This document shows positions 1-6,864 of a DNA stretch of 7,207 nt, one piece after another. Numbering within the stretch: the first letter of the stretch is position 1; each line of letters starts with the position of its first letter. Location of the stretch: the NCBI GenBank assembly GCA_002373555.1, contig DFKM01000180.1, positions 1 through 7,207 of the forward strand, in the 5' to 3' direction. This DNA comes from Lachnospiraceae bacterium UBA3645. GTDB taxonomy: Bacteria; Bacillota; Clostridia; Lachnospirales; Lachnospiraceae. The position numbers were made by a program, and so were the translations under genes. Below the pieces are notes generated by a model. That model was not told the DNA's origin, did no database searches, and worked only from the letters and a program-made list of their open reading frames with translations.

Positions 1-174
1 CGCAACTGCATTACGACAGGTCTCCACACTGCCGCACCGCGAGCAAACGGTTAAAGCCTCCTTTTCTTATGTACAGACGAACATTGCGTGGAGTGCCCGC
101 CTGCCAATGGATTATTCTGCTTTTTGGAAAAGCAGCAAACCTGGCACTTATTACGGAAAGCGCCGATCCGTTTA
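1..174. other. Region downstream of the fructokinase, no convincing gene
   Basis: I see no credible protein here on either strand. On the minus strand there are modest inverted repeats: 117-124 with 128-135 (ctgctttt/aaaagcag, 3-base loop), and 82-86 with 105-109 (cattg/caatg). A weak 7-bp pairing with one G-U also lies close after the fructokinase stop. None is followed by a clear U-tract in the operon's direction, so I cannot call a terminator. A consensus AAAAGGAGG at 57-65 (minus strand) is not followed by an ATG at normal spacing, which suggests the start of another translated unit near or beyond the left edge. No riboswitch class was recognised. Confidence 0.5.
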
Positions 175-1128
175 TCAAAGAATCGCTTCCACTTCCGCCG
201 GATCCGGCATCGAGCGGATCGCGCCCTTTTTCGTCGTTACAATGTATGCTGCCGCATTTGCATATTTCAGCATCTTCGTTCTCTGATCCCATGTCAGATC
301 CGTGCCGTGCTCCAGCACATAATTAATGATGCATGCACAGAATGTGTCACCTGCGCCGGTCGTCTCGATCGTACCGCCAAGGCTGACCGCGGGGACAAAT
401 ACTGTCCCTTCGGGGCCAGCATTGAGGCTCCCCTTCGCGCCGTATGTCACATTCATTATTTTACAATGCGGCGCCAGTTTTTTCAACTGTTCTATCCCTT
501 CATTTTCCTGGCTTCCGGTCAAAAATTCGATCTCATTGTCCGCGATCTTCAGAATATCACATACCGACAGACCGTAGAGCACCTGCTCTTTCATCACTTC
601 CGCATCGTCCCAGAGCATCGGCCGGAGGTTCGGATCGAAGGAAATCAGTGCACCGGCTTCCTTCGCTGCCGAAACAGCCTTCTTCGTTGCCTCCCTGACA
701 CCCGGATGCGTCATGGACAGCGTCCCGAAATGGAACACACGACAGTTCGTGATGATATCCATCGGCAGTTCCTCTTCCGTCAGCATCATATCCGCACCGG
801 GATTTCGATAGAAGGAAAAGCTCCGGTCGCCGTTCGGCGCGGTCTTTACGAAGGCCAGCGTCGTGCGCGCATTTTTATCAAACAGCAGACCGTCCGTGCA
901 GATCCCGGCTTCACTGACGACGTCCTTCAGCTCATACCCGAAGCGGTCCTCTCCCACTTTTCCGATGAAGGCGCAGCTCTTTCCGAGCTTCTTCAGCATT
1001 GCGAGCACATTGCAGGGCGCACCGCCCGGATTGGCTTCCAGCAGGGGATTTCCCTGCGGGCTCAGTCCGCTTTCCGTAAAATCGATCAGCAGCTCGCCAA
1101 GCGCTGCCACGTCAAACCTTTTTTCCAT
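175..1128 (-). CDS. PfkB-family fructokinase (ScrK-like)
   Basis: This 317-residue cytoplasmic kinase phosphorylates fructose to fructose 6-phosphate using ATP. It shows the PfkB/ribokinase fold signatures. The N-terminal signature is GGAPCNVLAMLKKLG (35-49) followed by FIGKVGEDRFG. The C-terminal signature is ETTGAGDTF (255-263), with Asp261 as the expected catalytic base and the GAG as anion hole. DPNLRPMLW (165-173) is typical of fructokinases within the family. The ATG at 1126-1128 follows GGAG (1140-1143) with 11-base spacing, 5 bases after the GH32 stop. The gene ends with tandem in-frame stops TGA TAA. Its place after two enzymes that both release fructose from sucrose supports fructose over ribose, tagatose phosphate or other sugars. 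It is the last clear gene of the operon in this window. Confidence 0.92.
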   Translation of the reverse strand: MEKRFDVAALGELLIDFTESGLSPQGNPLLEANPGGAPCNVLAMLKKLGKSCAFIGKVGEDRFGYELKDVVSEAGICTDGLLFDKNARTTLAFVKTAPNGDRSFSFYRNPGADMMLTEEELPMDIITNCRVFHFGTLSMTHPGVREATKKAVSAAKEAGALISFDPNLRPMLWDDAEVMKEQVLYGLSVCDILKIADNEIEFLTGSQENEGIEQLKKLAPHCKIMNVTYGAKGSLNAGPEGTVFVPAVSLGGTIETTGAGDTFCACIINYVLEHGTDLTWDQRTKMLKYANAAAYIVTTKKGAIRSMPDPAEVEAIL

Positions 1129-1133
1129 AACGA

Positions 1134-2603
1134 TCAGATCTCCAATCTGTAAAAATCGATATCAGCACTTACACCGCCGGTCTGTTCAAAAGAGATGCCG
1201 TCCGCCTCCTGCGGCGCATACAGGACGAACGATGCCGCCGCCTTTCCGCCGCCTGCAAAGAGCTCCATACTGTAACGGTCCAGCAGGATCTTCAGCCTGA
1301 CCGCCCCGTTTTCCATCTCTGCAGGAAAGCTCTTTCTGACGGACATGCTCTCCGGATTGCCGGAATCCGTCAGATCCACCGTGATCATGCCTTCCGCGAG
1401 ATCGGCTTCAATGACCGTTCTGTGCAAGAAATCCTCCGCGATATGGATCATGAACCTGCCGGGTTTTGCCGTTCCGCGGCGGCGGATCACCAGATCGAGC
1501 TCGGCGCATCTTCCGTTCATATCTTCATGCGAGAATCTTCCGGTGCCGTCATGGCCTTTGATCGCGGTATAGTTTCTGCGGTAAGCCTTCAGCTCCCGTG
1601 CGGGATGCTGCACCAGAACGCCGTCCGCAAGCGACAGCTCTCTCGGGAAGATCATCTGCCCCCGGAAGTCCAGTTCGTCCGGCGCATCATTTGCGGTTCT
1701 CCAGCTCTGCATCCAGGCCGTCATGATCCGTCTGCCATCCGGCAGTTCCACAGTCTGGGGCGCATAGAAATCCGTTCCGTAATCAACGGTAAATTCTTCC
1801 TCTGTCCGGAAGCGGCAGCTCTCTCTGTCAAATACACCGGTGCGCAGGATCGTCTCAAACGCCCGGTCTTCCTCCGGCACATCGCCGTCCATGCCCTGCA
1901 CGCTGTAAAGGAAGCAGTCCTCCCCGTCCATCGCAAAAAAATCCGGGCATTCCCACATCCTGCCGTTCGGCCGGTCACTTTCGGCCGCAGTCCCTTTATA
2001 TTTCCATTCCAGACCGTCCGGGCTCTCATAGATCAGTACGACAGCCCTGTTTTCACGATCGCGGTTCACGACAGCGGCCATATAGCGGTCCGCTTCTCTC
2101 CAGATCTTCGGATCACGGAAATCCGCAATGCTGCCGCCCTCCGGAAGGCCGTCTTCGGCAAGCACCGGATTATCTGCATGCTTTTCGTAATCCATGCCGT
2201 CCCCCACGGCAATGCACTGCGTCTGCCGGACGATGCCTGCTTCCTTCTCTTCCACAAAGCCGGTATACATGATCAGATGCTTTCCGTCCGGCGTCTCCAC
2301 CGCGCCGCCGGAAAAACAGCCGTCCCGGTCATACGGCATATCCGGTGCCAATGCGACCGGAACGCGTTCCCAGTGGATCAGATCTTTTGTTTTTACATGT
2401 CCCCAGTGGATCGATCCGGCCTTCTTTTCATACTGATTTGCCTGGTAGAAAAGATGCAGTTCCCCTTTATATAAGGAAAAGCCGTTCGGATCATTGATCC
2501 AGCCCATGCTTCCGGTCAGATGATAGGCCGGCCGCATGTTCATCGCAATTTTCGGTATATTGTCAGCTTCGAACCGTCTTGCATTCTCAAGCTTCTCGCT
2601 CAT
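1134..2603 (-). CDS. GH32 beta-fructosidase / sucrose (sucrose-6-phosphate) hydrolase
   Basis: This 489-residue protein has no signal peptide and is therefore intracellular. It cleaves beta-fructosidic bonds, most likely sucrose or short fructo-oligosaccharides to fructose plus glucose. The GH32 five-bladed propeller carries its signatures in order: WINDPNG (35-41, nucleophile Asp38), CFSGGA (96-101), DFRDPK with the transition-state stabiliser Asp164, and MWECPDFF with acid/base Glu218. The C-terminal beta-sandwich begins after HPARELKAYR. Length is typical of ScrB/SacA-type enzymes. The neighbouring transporter is ABC-type, not a PTS, so the substrate probably arrives unphosphorylated; the name sucrose-6-phosphate hydrolase would then be misleading. 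The start overlaps the amylosucrase end by 17 bases. Its stop is 5 bases before the fructokinase, as expected for coupled use of the released fructose. Confidence 0.93.
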   Translation of the reverse strand: MSEKLENARRFEADNIPKIAMNMRPAYHLTGSMGWINDPNGFSLYKGELHLFYQANQYEKKAGSIHWGHVKTKDLIHWERVPVALAPDMPYDRDGCFSGGAVETPDGKHLIMYTGFVEEKEAGIVRQTQCIAVGDGMDYEKHADNPVLAEDGLPEGGSIADFRDPKIWREADRYMAAVVNRDRENRAVVLIYESPDGLEWKYKGTAAESDRPNGRMWECPDFFAMDGEDCFLYSVQGMDGDVPEEDRAFETILRTGVFDRESCRFRTEEEFTVDYGTDFYAPQTVELPDGRRIMTAWMQSWRTANDAPDELDFRGQMIFPRELSLADGVLVQHPARELKAYRRNYTAIKGHDGTGRFSHEDMNGRCAELDLVIRRRGTAKPGRFMIHIAEDFLHRTVIEADLAEGMITVDLTDSGNPESMSVRKSFPAEMENGAVRLKILLDRYSMELFAGGGKAAASFVLYAPQEADGISFEQTGGVSADIDFYRLEI

Positions 2604-4419
2604 CCGTTTCTCCTGTGGCCAGCCATACGAATCCATAACCGTCGATATGGCTGTCTCCCGCTTTGATTTTGTTCCCGCTCATCAGGTCTGTTCCCTCCGG
2701 ATAATAAACCGGGATCGGCCATTCCGAAAAATTGAACAGACAGACCAGACCTTTTCCGTCATATTCCCGGTACAGGCCGAGAACGGAATCGGAGCCGGTC
2801 CAGAATGTATGTACATGTGCGTCCGCACGGAAAACTTCATTCTCGCTTCGCAGTTCGATCAGCTTTCTGAGCAGGCCGTACAGCCTGCCGTTGACTGTAT
2901 CCGGATCATGCCGCAGCTCCGCCAGATCCCAGCGGAACGGTCCTCTGTGCACATTCCGGCTGTCATCCGCCTTCTTCGGATCCTGATGGTAGCTGTAATC
3001 ATTCAGCTGGCCGATCTCGTCACCTGCATACAGGACCGGAATGCCGCTCTGTGCAAGCATGAAAGCATGCAGCATCAGATCCCGTCTGACGGCTGTGTCC
3101 GCTTCTTCCTCCGTCCCGGCGGACTCCAGTCCGCAGAGCGAAGCCGTCGTCCCGCAGAGTCTGGCATCACCCAGACGCAGATCCTCATTGTACAGCTCGC
3201 CCTTTGACCAGCTTCCCGGGAAGCGCCCGATAAAGAAATCGTTGAGATATCTTTTGTGTGCGACTTCCCCGATTCCGAACTGCGACAGGAAAGGATAATC
3301 GAGTCCCCAGCCGATATCGTCATGGCAGCGAAGATAATTCTGGAAGATGCACTGCGGGGGGAGTGCGCACACCTGATCCATCTGATGCTTCAGCAGCCTG
3401 ACGTCGCGGGTCGCAAGCGTGTGCCATGTACTGCACATGGTCGTTACATTATATAACATCCGGCATTCCGGTCTGTCTTTTGTTCCAAAATAGGCGGCCA
3501 CCTTCTGCGGTTCCATGACCACCTCGCCCAGCATCAGAACGCCGGGGCATACGACATAACATGACAGATACAGGATCCTGGCGATCGTATGTACCTGCGG
3601 GAGATTCCGGCAGTCCGTGCCGAGGGCCTTCCAGATGTACGGGATCGCATCCAGCCGGATCACATCCATTCCCCGGTTCGCAAGAAACAGGAGATTTTCC
3701 GTCATATCATTCAGCACCAGCGGATTGGAGTAGTTCAAATCCCACTGGAACGGGTAAAACATCGTCATAACGGCCTGATTGCAGTCATCAAGCCAGGTAA
3801 AGCTGCCCGGTGCGGTGGTCGGGAACACATCCGGGATGGAGGCCTCGAACTTTCCGGGCAGATCCCAGTTGTCAAAGAAGAAGTATCTGCCCTTAGCGAT
3901 CGGATCTCCCGCTCTCGCAGCCTTCGCCCAGGCGTGTTCATCGCCTGTATGGTTCATGACAAAATCCAGGCAGAGCGAAATGCCGCGCTTATGACAGGCC
4001 TTCGAGAGCTCTTCCAGATCCTTCATGGTGCCGAGATCCTCTCTCACCTTCCGGAAATCCGTGACTGCGTAGCCGCCGTCGCTCTTTTCCGGCACGGTAT
4101 CCAGCAGCGGCATCAGATGAATGTAATTGATCCCGAGCTCCTCAAAATAGGGAAGCTTCTTTTTCACGCCCTGCAGGTCCCCCGCGAACAGATCCACATA
4201 GAGCATCATCCCCATGATCTTGTTCGAGCGGTACCAGTCCGGATCCGCAAGTCTTTTTTCATCCATTTTCTTCAGACCTGCTCTGCGCCCATCAAAGCTT
4301 CGCATCAGCATGTCCGTAAAATAGGAAAATGCTTCCGTATCGTTGTTATATAATTCCATGTAAAGCCATTTCAGCTCGTCATAAACCTCTGCAAGCCTTG
4401 CTTTTACAGTATTTTTCAT
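2587..4419 (-). CDS. Amylosucrase, glycoside hydrolase family 13 subfamily 4
   Basis: This 610-residue cytoplasmic enzyme has no signal peptide. Amylosucrase (EC 2.4.1.4) transfers the glucosyl unit of sucrose to alpha-1,4-glucan and releases fructose. An N-terminal helical domain (about 1-75) precedes the (beta/alpha)8 barrel, which separates it from the shorter sucrose phosphorylases. Motifs seen: SDGGY with Asp114, FVMNHT with His157, WDLNYSNP (226-233), DVIRLDAIPYIWK with nucleophile Asp257, LMLGEVVMEPQKV with acid/base Glu299, CHDDIGW with Asp367, and DDSRNVHR with Arg488. These correspond to D144, H187, D286, E328, D393 and R509 of the Neisseria polysaccharea enzyme, as recalled. The start at 4417-4419 follows AGGA (4428-4431) with 8-base spacing and lies 2 bases after the DUF624 stop; an earlier ATG at 4473 would overlap that gene by 52 bases. 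A pure sucrose hydrolase of the same subfamily is an alternative. Confidence 0.9.
   Translation of the reverse strand: MKNTVKARLAEVYDELKWLYMELYNNDTEAFSYFTDMLMRSFDGRRAGLKKMDEKRLADPDWYRSNKIMGMMLYVDLFAGDLQGVKKKLPYFEELGINYIHLMPLLDTVPEKSDGGYAVTDFRKVREDLGTMKDLEELSKACHKRGISLCLDFVMNHTGDEHAWAKAARAGDPIAKGRYFFFDNWDLPGKFEASIPDVFPTTAPGSFTWLDDCNQAVMTMFYPFQWDLNYSNPLVLNDMTENLLFLANRGMDVIRLDAIPYIWKALGTDCRNLPQVHTIARILYLSCYVVCPGVLMLGEVVMEPQKVAAYFGTKDRPECRMLYNVTTMCSTWHTLATRDVRLLKHQMDQVCALPPQCIFQNYLRCHDDIGWGLDYPFLSQFGIGEVAHKRYLNDFFIGRFPGSWSKGELYNEDLRLGDARLCGTTASLCGLESAGTEEEADTAVRRDLMLHAFMLAQSGIPVLYAGDEIGQLNDYSYHQDPKKADDSRNVHRGPFRWDLAELRHDPDTVNGRLYGLLRKLIELRSENEVFRADAHVHTFWTGSDSVLGLYREYDGKGLVCLFNFSEWPIPVYYPEGTDLMSGNKIKAGDSHIDGYGFVWLATGETDEREA
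2610..2614 (-). promoter_or_regulatory. Ribosome binding site deciding the GH32 gene start
   Basis: On the minus strand this is AGGAG, 6 bases before the ATG at 2601-2603, and lies inside the last codons of the amylosucrase gene. It favours this ATG over the in-frame one at 2634-2636, which has no comparable site and would extend the overlap with the upstream gene. Confidence 0.75.
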
Positions 4420-4421
4420 AG

Positions 4422-5033
4422 TCAATTTCCTGCTTCCATTTTTTCCAGAATTCCGTTCAGCAGAACCGTGCATACATAGACCGGCAGCGAAAAGCCGAAC
4501 ATGATGGCCACCGGCGCGATCACAGCCGTGTATTTGAGCGCTGCCAGATAAAAGATGACCGTGAAGGCCGTCATTCCCGCCGTCCGGGGAAAATATCCCG
4601 CCGTCAGCAGTATAGCATTTCTCAGCGTGCCGCGCACCGTATTTTCAAACCTTGCCAGCAGCGCGAACGCCCAGAAGCTGACCGCAAGCAGAACGATCCC
4701 GAGCGCCAGTGAAATAAACCGGAAAGCCGGGAGGAATGCTGCGGCAGCATAATAATTTGCGAGGATCAGGACCGCAGCGGCGATGAAGATCAGCCCCATG
4801 CGAGAACCCGCCCGCAGATTTTTTTTGAATGAATCAAAGAACATTTTTGCCGGATAGGTTTCTTCGTGCCGCACCATGTCCCGTATGACATCATGCAGTG
4901 CGGTCAGAGAAGCCCCGGCTGTGAAGACCGGCAGGCAGCAGACCATGGCCAGCAGATTCAGGATCATCAGATACGCTGCCGTGGAAAGGCCCTGCATCAG
5001 CGGATTGTCCATATCAAATATTTTCTTTATCAT
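4422..5033 (-). CDS. DUF624 (YesL-like) membrane protein
   Basis: This is a small hydrophobic protein of 203 residues from the preferred ATG (211 if the ATG at 5055-5057 is used). The N-terminal part, DMDNPLMQGLSTAAYLMILN, is followed by a hydrophobic stretch with CCLPVFTAGASLTALHDV (about 32-49). It resembles the 'NLLWxxxxLPxxTxGAS..AL' signature of the DUF624/YesL family. A soluble segment with FFDSFKKNLRAG (65-76) matches the conserved 'F..SFK.N...' element. Membrane helices fall at about 16-38, 77-97, 103-125, 148-167 and 169-192. YesL-type genes are recurrent neighbours of carbohydrate ABC transporters in Bacillota, but the molecular role is unknown; transporter accessory or regulatory functions are guesses. 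Its stop is 2 bases before the amylosucrase start, so it belongs to the enzyme block by spacing. It is not a typical transport permease: no EAA loop is visible. Confidence 0.82.
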   Translation of the reverse strand: MIKKIFDMDNPLMQGLSTAAYLMILNLLAMVCCLPVFTAGASLTALHDVIRDMVRHEETYPAKMFFDSFKKNLRAGSRMGLIFIAAAVLILANYYAAAAFLPAFRFISLALGIVLLAVSFWAFALLARFENTVRGTLRNAILLTAGYFPRTAGMTAFTVIFYLAALKYTAVIAPVAIMFGFSLPVYVCTVLLNGILEKMEAGN

Positions 5034-5044
5034 CCGCCTGTCCG

Positions 5045-5053
5045 CTCCTTTTT
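5045..5053 (-). promoter_or_regulatory. Ribosome binding site deciding the DUF624 gene start
   Basis: On the minus strand this reads AAAAAGGAG and lies 11 bases before the ATG at 5031-5033. An earlier in-frame ATG at 5055-5057 is only 3 bases from the foot of the hairpin, and any ribosome site for it would be buried in that stem. The later ATG is therefore preferred, although its spacing is slightly long. Confidence 0.6.
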
Positions 5054-5060
5054 CCATGAA

Positions 5061-5085
5061 ATCCCGCCGGGAAGCCCGGCGGGAT
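5061..5085 (-). promoter_or_regulatory. Perfect 11-bp GC-rich stem-loop between transporter and DUF624/enzyme genes
   Basis: Positions 5061-5071 (atcccgccggg) and 5075-5085 (cccggcgggat) are exact reverse complements around a 3-base loop. The hairpin starts 17 bases after the second permease's stop codon. On the transcript it is followed by only three U's, then CAUGG, so it resembles a terminator stem without a proper U-tract. It may be a leaky attenuator, an RNase-resistant mRNA end, or a processing point that lowers expression of the downstream enzyme block relative to the transporter. It also abuts an upstream in-frame ATG (5055-5057) of the next gene, which argues against use of that ATG. 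The structure is certain; the function is inferred. Confidence 0.65.
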
Positions 5086-5102
5086 AATTGTTTTGATCGT
5101 GA

Positions 5103-5966
5103 TCAGCCCTTGACAGCACCGGAGGTAACACCCTCAACGATGTACTTCTGCAGGAAGATATACAGGATCAGGATCGGCAGCATGGCAAGCAGCAGGGCCG
5201 CCATGACCAGTCCGATATCGGTCGAGTAGGTTCCGTAGAAGGCCTGTGTGGCGATCGGGATGGTATAGAGTTCTTTCTTCTTCAGCACAAGGCTGGGAAG
5301 GAGGTAGTCGTTCCAGTACGCCATGGCGTTGATGATGGCGACTGTCGCGATGGTGGGCGTAAGGAGCGGGAAAACGATCTTCCAATAGGTCTGCCATTTG
5401 TTGCAGCCGTCGATCGTCGCGGCTTCCTCAAGCTCCAGCGGGATATTCGTCTTGATGGCGCCGTGGAACATGAACATGGCCATCGAGACGGAGAATCCGA
5501 CATGCATCAGGATCAGTGTGATCCTGTGATTCAGGACGCCCAGCAGTCCGCCGTATACGGATACGAGCGGTACCATGAGGACCTGGAAGGGAATGACCAT
5601 CGACGCGATCATCAGGGAGAAGATCAGCGTGACGAATTTCCATTTCCCGTTTCTTACGAAGACGTAAGCGGTCATGGAGGAAACGATGATGGTCAGGATC
5701 GTGGCGCATGTCGTGATGAAGAACGAGTTGCCGAACACTCTCCAGAAGTTCATCTTCTTCATGGCTTCGGGGAAGTTCTTCAGCGTGAATCCATGTCTGC
5801 CGATCAATGCCAGCGGATTGGAGGTGATATCACCCTTTGTCTTGAAGACATTGATAATGACAAGGATAAAGGGGGCGATAAAGCAGATGAAGACGATCAG
5901 CAGAACAATCCACATGATCACGTTCATGATCTTCTTTTTTCTTGCGGCTCTTTCATTATCAGTCAT
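5103..5966 (-). CDS. Sugar ABC transporter permease, MalG/UgpE/MsmG type
   Basis: This 287-residue protein is the second permease of the CUT1 pair. A basic cytoplasmic start (RAARKKK) is followed by a first membrane helix at about 15-40. The region PLALIGRHGFTLKNFPEAMK (51-70) is the periplasm-facing 'xNPL...T..NY' segment typical of MalG-type subunits. Further helices lie near 79-103, 112-137, 148-168, 200-220 and 253-275. The EAA loop is EEAATIDGCNKWQTYWKIVFP (180-200), with glycine at 187 and proline at 200. It ends VEGVTSGAVKG, a C-terminal tail common in this family. A GGAGG site at 5977-5981 sits 10 bases before the ATG, inside the end of the preceding permease, and the two genes overlap by one base. 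No ATP-binding subunit is visible in the window, so a shared MsmK-like ATPase encoded elsewhere is expected. Confidence 0.94.
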   Translation of the reverse strand: MTDNERAARKKKIMNVIMWIVLLIVFICFIAPFILVIINVFKTKGDITSNPLALIGRHGFTLKNFPEAMKKMNFWRVFGNSFFITTCATILTIIVSSMTAYVFVRNGKWKFVTLIFSLMIASMVIPFQVLMVPLVSVYGGLLGVLNHRITLILMHVGFSVSMAMFMFHGAIKTNIPLELEEAATIDGCNKWQTYWKIVFPLLTPTIATVAIINAMAYWNDYLLPSLVLKKKELYTIPIATQAFYGTYSTDIGLVMAALLLAMLPILILYIFLQKYIVEGVTSGAVKG

Positions 5967-6844
5967 TATGCTGCTACCTCCCCTCTCTTACCGATCATGA
6001 CCTGCGTTACGCCTACGACTGCGCAGACGATGAACAGGATCAGCGCTTCCGCCTGGCCAAGACCATAGTTCTTGTACGTGAACGCCTGGTTGTAAACATG
6101 CATGGCTGCCATAACGGAGGAGTTGAAAGGCTCACCGTTTGTCAGGGACAGGTTCACATCATAGACCACGAAGCAGCGTGTGATGGAAAGGAAAATGCAC
6201 TGTACGAAGGATGCGCGCATCAGCGGGATCGTAACATTCCACATCGCCTGGCTGGAGTTGCAGCCGTCGATCATGGCCGCTTCCTTAACATCCGCGGAAA
6301 CGCTCATGAAGCCCGCGACATAGATCAGCATCATATAACCGGCATACTGCCAGACCGAAACCAGGATCAGGCAGAACATGGCGCCGTTCGTCGTGGAAAG
6401 AAGCGAAGCAGTCGTTCCTCCGGAAAAGATGTTTCCGATGGCGACGAATGCGCGGTTAAATACAAATTTCCAGATATAACCGAGAACGATACCGCCGATC
6501 AGGTTCGGCACGAAGAAACCCGCGCGGAAGAAGTTCTGTCCCTTGATTCCCTTGGTCACCAGATAAGCCAGCGCAAATGCAACGATATTGATCAGTACGA
6601 CGGATATGGCCGAATAAATGACCGTACGTCCCATCGCATGCCAGTAATCCGCATCCGCGAAGGCAGCGGCAAAGTTGTCAAATCCTACAAACGGCTTTAC
6701 GGCGCTGACGCCGTCCCAGCTGGTCAGCGTCAGATAAAGACCGTAGAGGAAGGGAACGATGACCACCGCCAGGAACAGGATCGTTCCGGGTCCAGCAAAC
6801 ATCAGATACTGTTTGACTTTATATGACAGTGTATTCTGTTTCAT
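5966..6844 (-). CDS. Sugar ABC transporter permease, MalF/UgpA/MsmF type
   Basis: This is a 292-residue integral membrane protein, normal length for a CUT1 permease without the long MalF insertion. The N-terminus is short and cationic, then a first membrane helix runs at about 17-40. Further hydrophobic helices lie at about 73-95, 108-128, 155-178, 208-228 and 261-283, six in all. The cytoplasmic EAA loop that docks on the ATPase is clear: EAAMIDGCNSSQAMW from residue 188, with the conserved glycine at 194 and proline at 207. The ATG is preceded by GAGGAG at 6850-6855 with 5-base spacing, which fixes the start. The stop TAA shares one base with the ATG of the next permease, the usual coupled arrangement of heterodimeric partners. 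The substrate cannot be read from the permease itself; sucrose is inferred from the operon. Confidence 0.93.
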   Translation of the reverse strand: MKQNTLSYKVKQYLMFAGPGTILFLAVVIVPFLYGLYLTLTSWDGVSAVKPFVGFDNFAAAFADADYWHAMGRTVIYSAISVVLINIVAFALAYLVTKGIKGQNFFRAGFFVPNLIGGIVLGYIWKFVFNRAFVAIGNIFSGGTTASLLSTTNGAMFCLILVSVWQYAGYMMLIYVAGFMSVSADVKEAAMIDGCNSSQAMWNVTIPLMRASFVQCIFLSITRCFVVYDVNLSLTNGEPFNSSVMAAMHVYNQAFTYKNYGLGQAEALILFIVCAVVGVTQVMIGKRGEVAA

Positions 6845-6864
6845 TCTTTCTCCTCAAATTAAAC

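Noticed and set aside
117..135. 8-bp hairpin as a possible operon terminator
   Set aside because: The stem is AT-rich and on the operon strand is followed by AAUAAUCC rather than a U-run; on the plus strand there is no gene to terminate.
11..292. 93-codon minus-strand frame running through the fructokinase end and the downstream gap
   Set aside because: Most of it is out of frame inside the fructokinase; the remaining 30-odd codons in the gap look non-coding and there is no proper start signal.
88..1152. 354-codon open frame on the plus strand
   Set aside because: It is fully opposite the fructokinase, has no family-like motifs, is rich in His/Arg/Phe typical of antisense frames, and has no convincing ribosome site.
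1422..2474. 350-codon open frame on the plus strand
   Set aside because: It lies opposite the GH32 gene, whose catalytic motifs are clear; the antisense product has no recognisable domain and an atypical composition.
3589..4353. 254-codon open frame on the plus strand
   Set aside because: Antisense shadow of the amylosucrase barrel, with no motif or plausible start context.
2587..4419. Sucrose phosphorylase (GH13_18) or alpha-amylase as the identity of the GH13 protein
   Set aside because: The N-terminal helical domain, the WDLNYSNP and HDDIGW motifs and the 610-residue length match subfamily 4 amylosucrases, not the shorter phosphorylases or secreted amylases.
4420..4473. Upstream ATG at 4471-4473 as the amylosucrase start
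   Set aside because: It would overlap the DUF624 gene by 52 bases and add a low-complexity basic leader; the ATG at 4417-4419 has an AGGA site and a 2-base gap to the previous stop.
5110..5115. TTGACA on the plus strand, resembling a -35 box
   Set aside because: It lies inside the permease coding sequence in antisense orientation and no -10 element is seen at about 17 bases.
5942..6826. 294-codon open frame on the plus strand
   Set aside because: Antisense to the first permease. Its highly charged D/H/R-rich product is what the reverse complement of a hydrophobic membrane protein gives.
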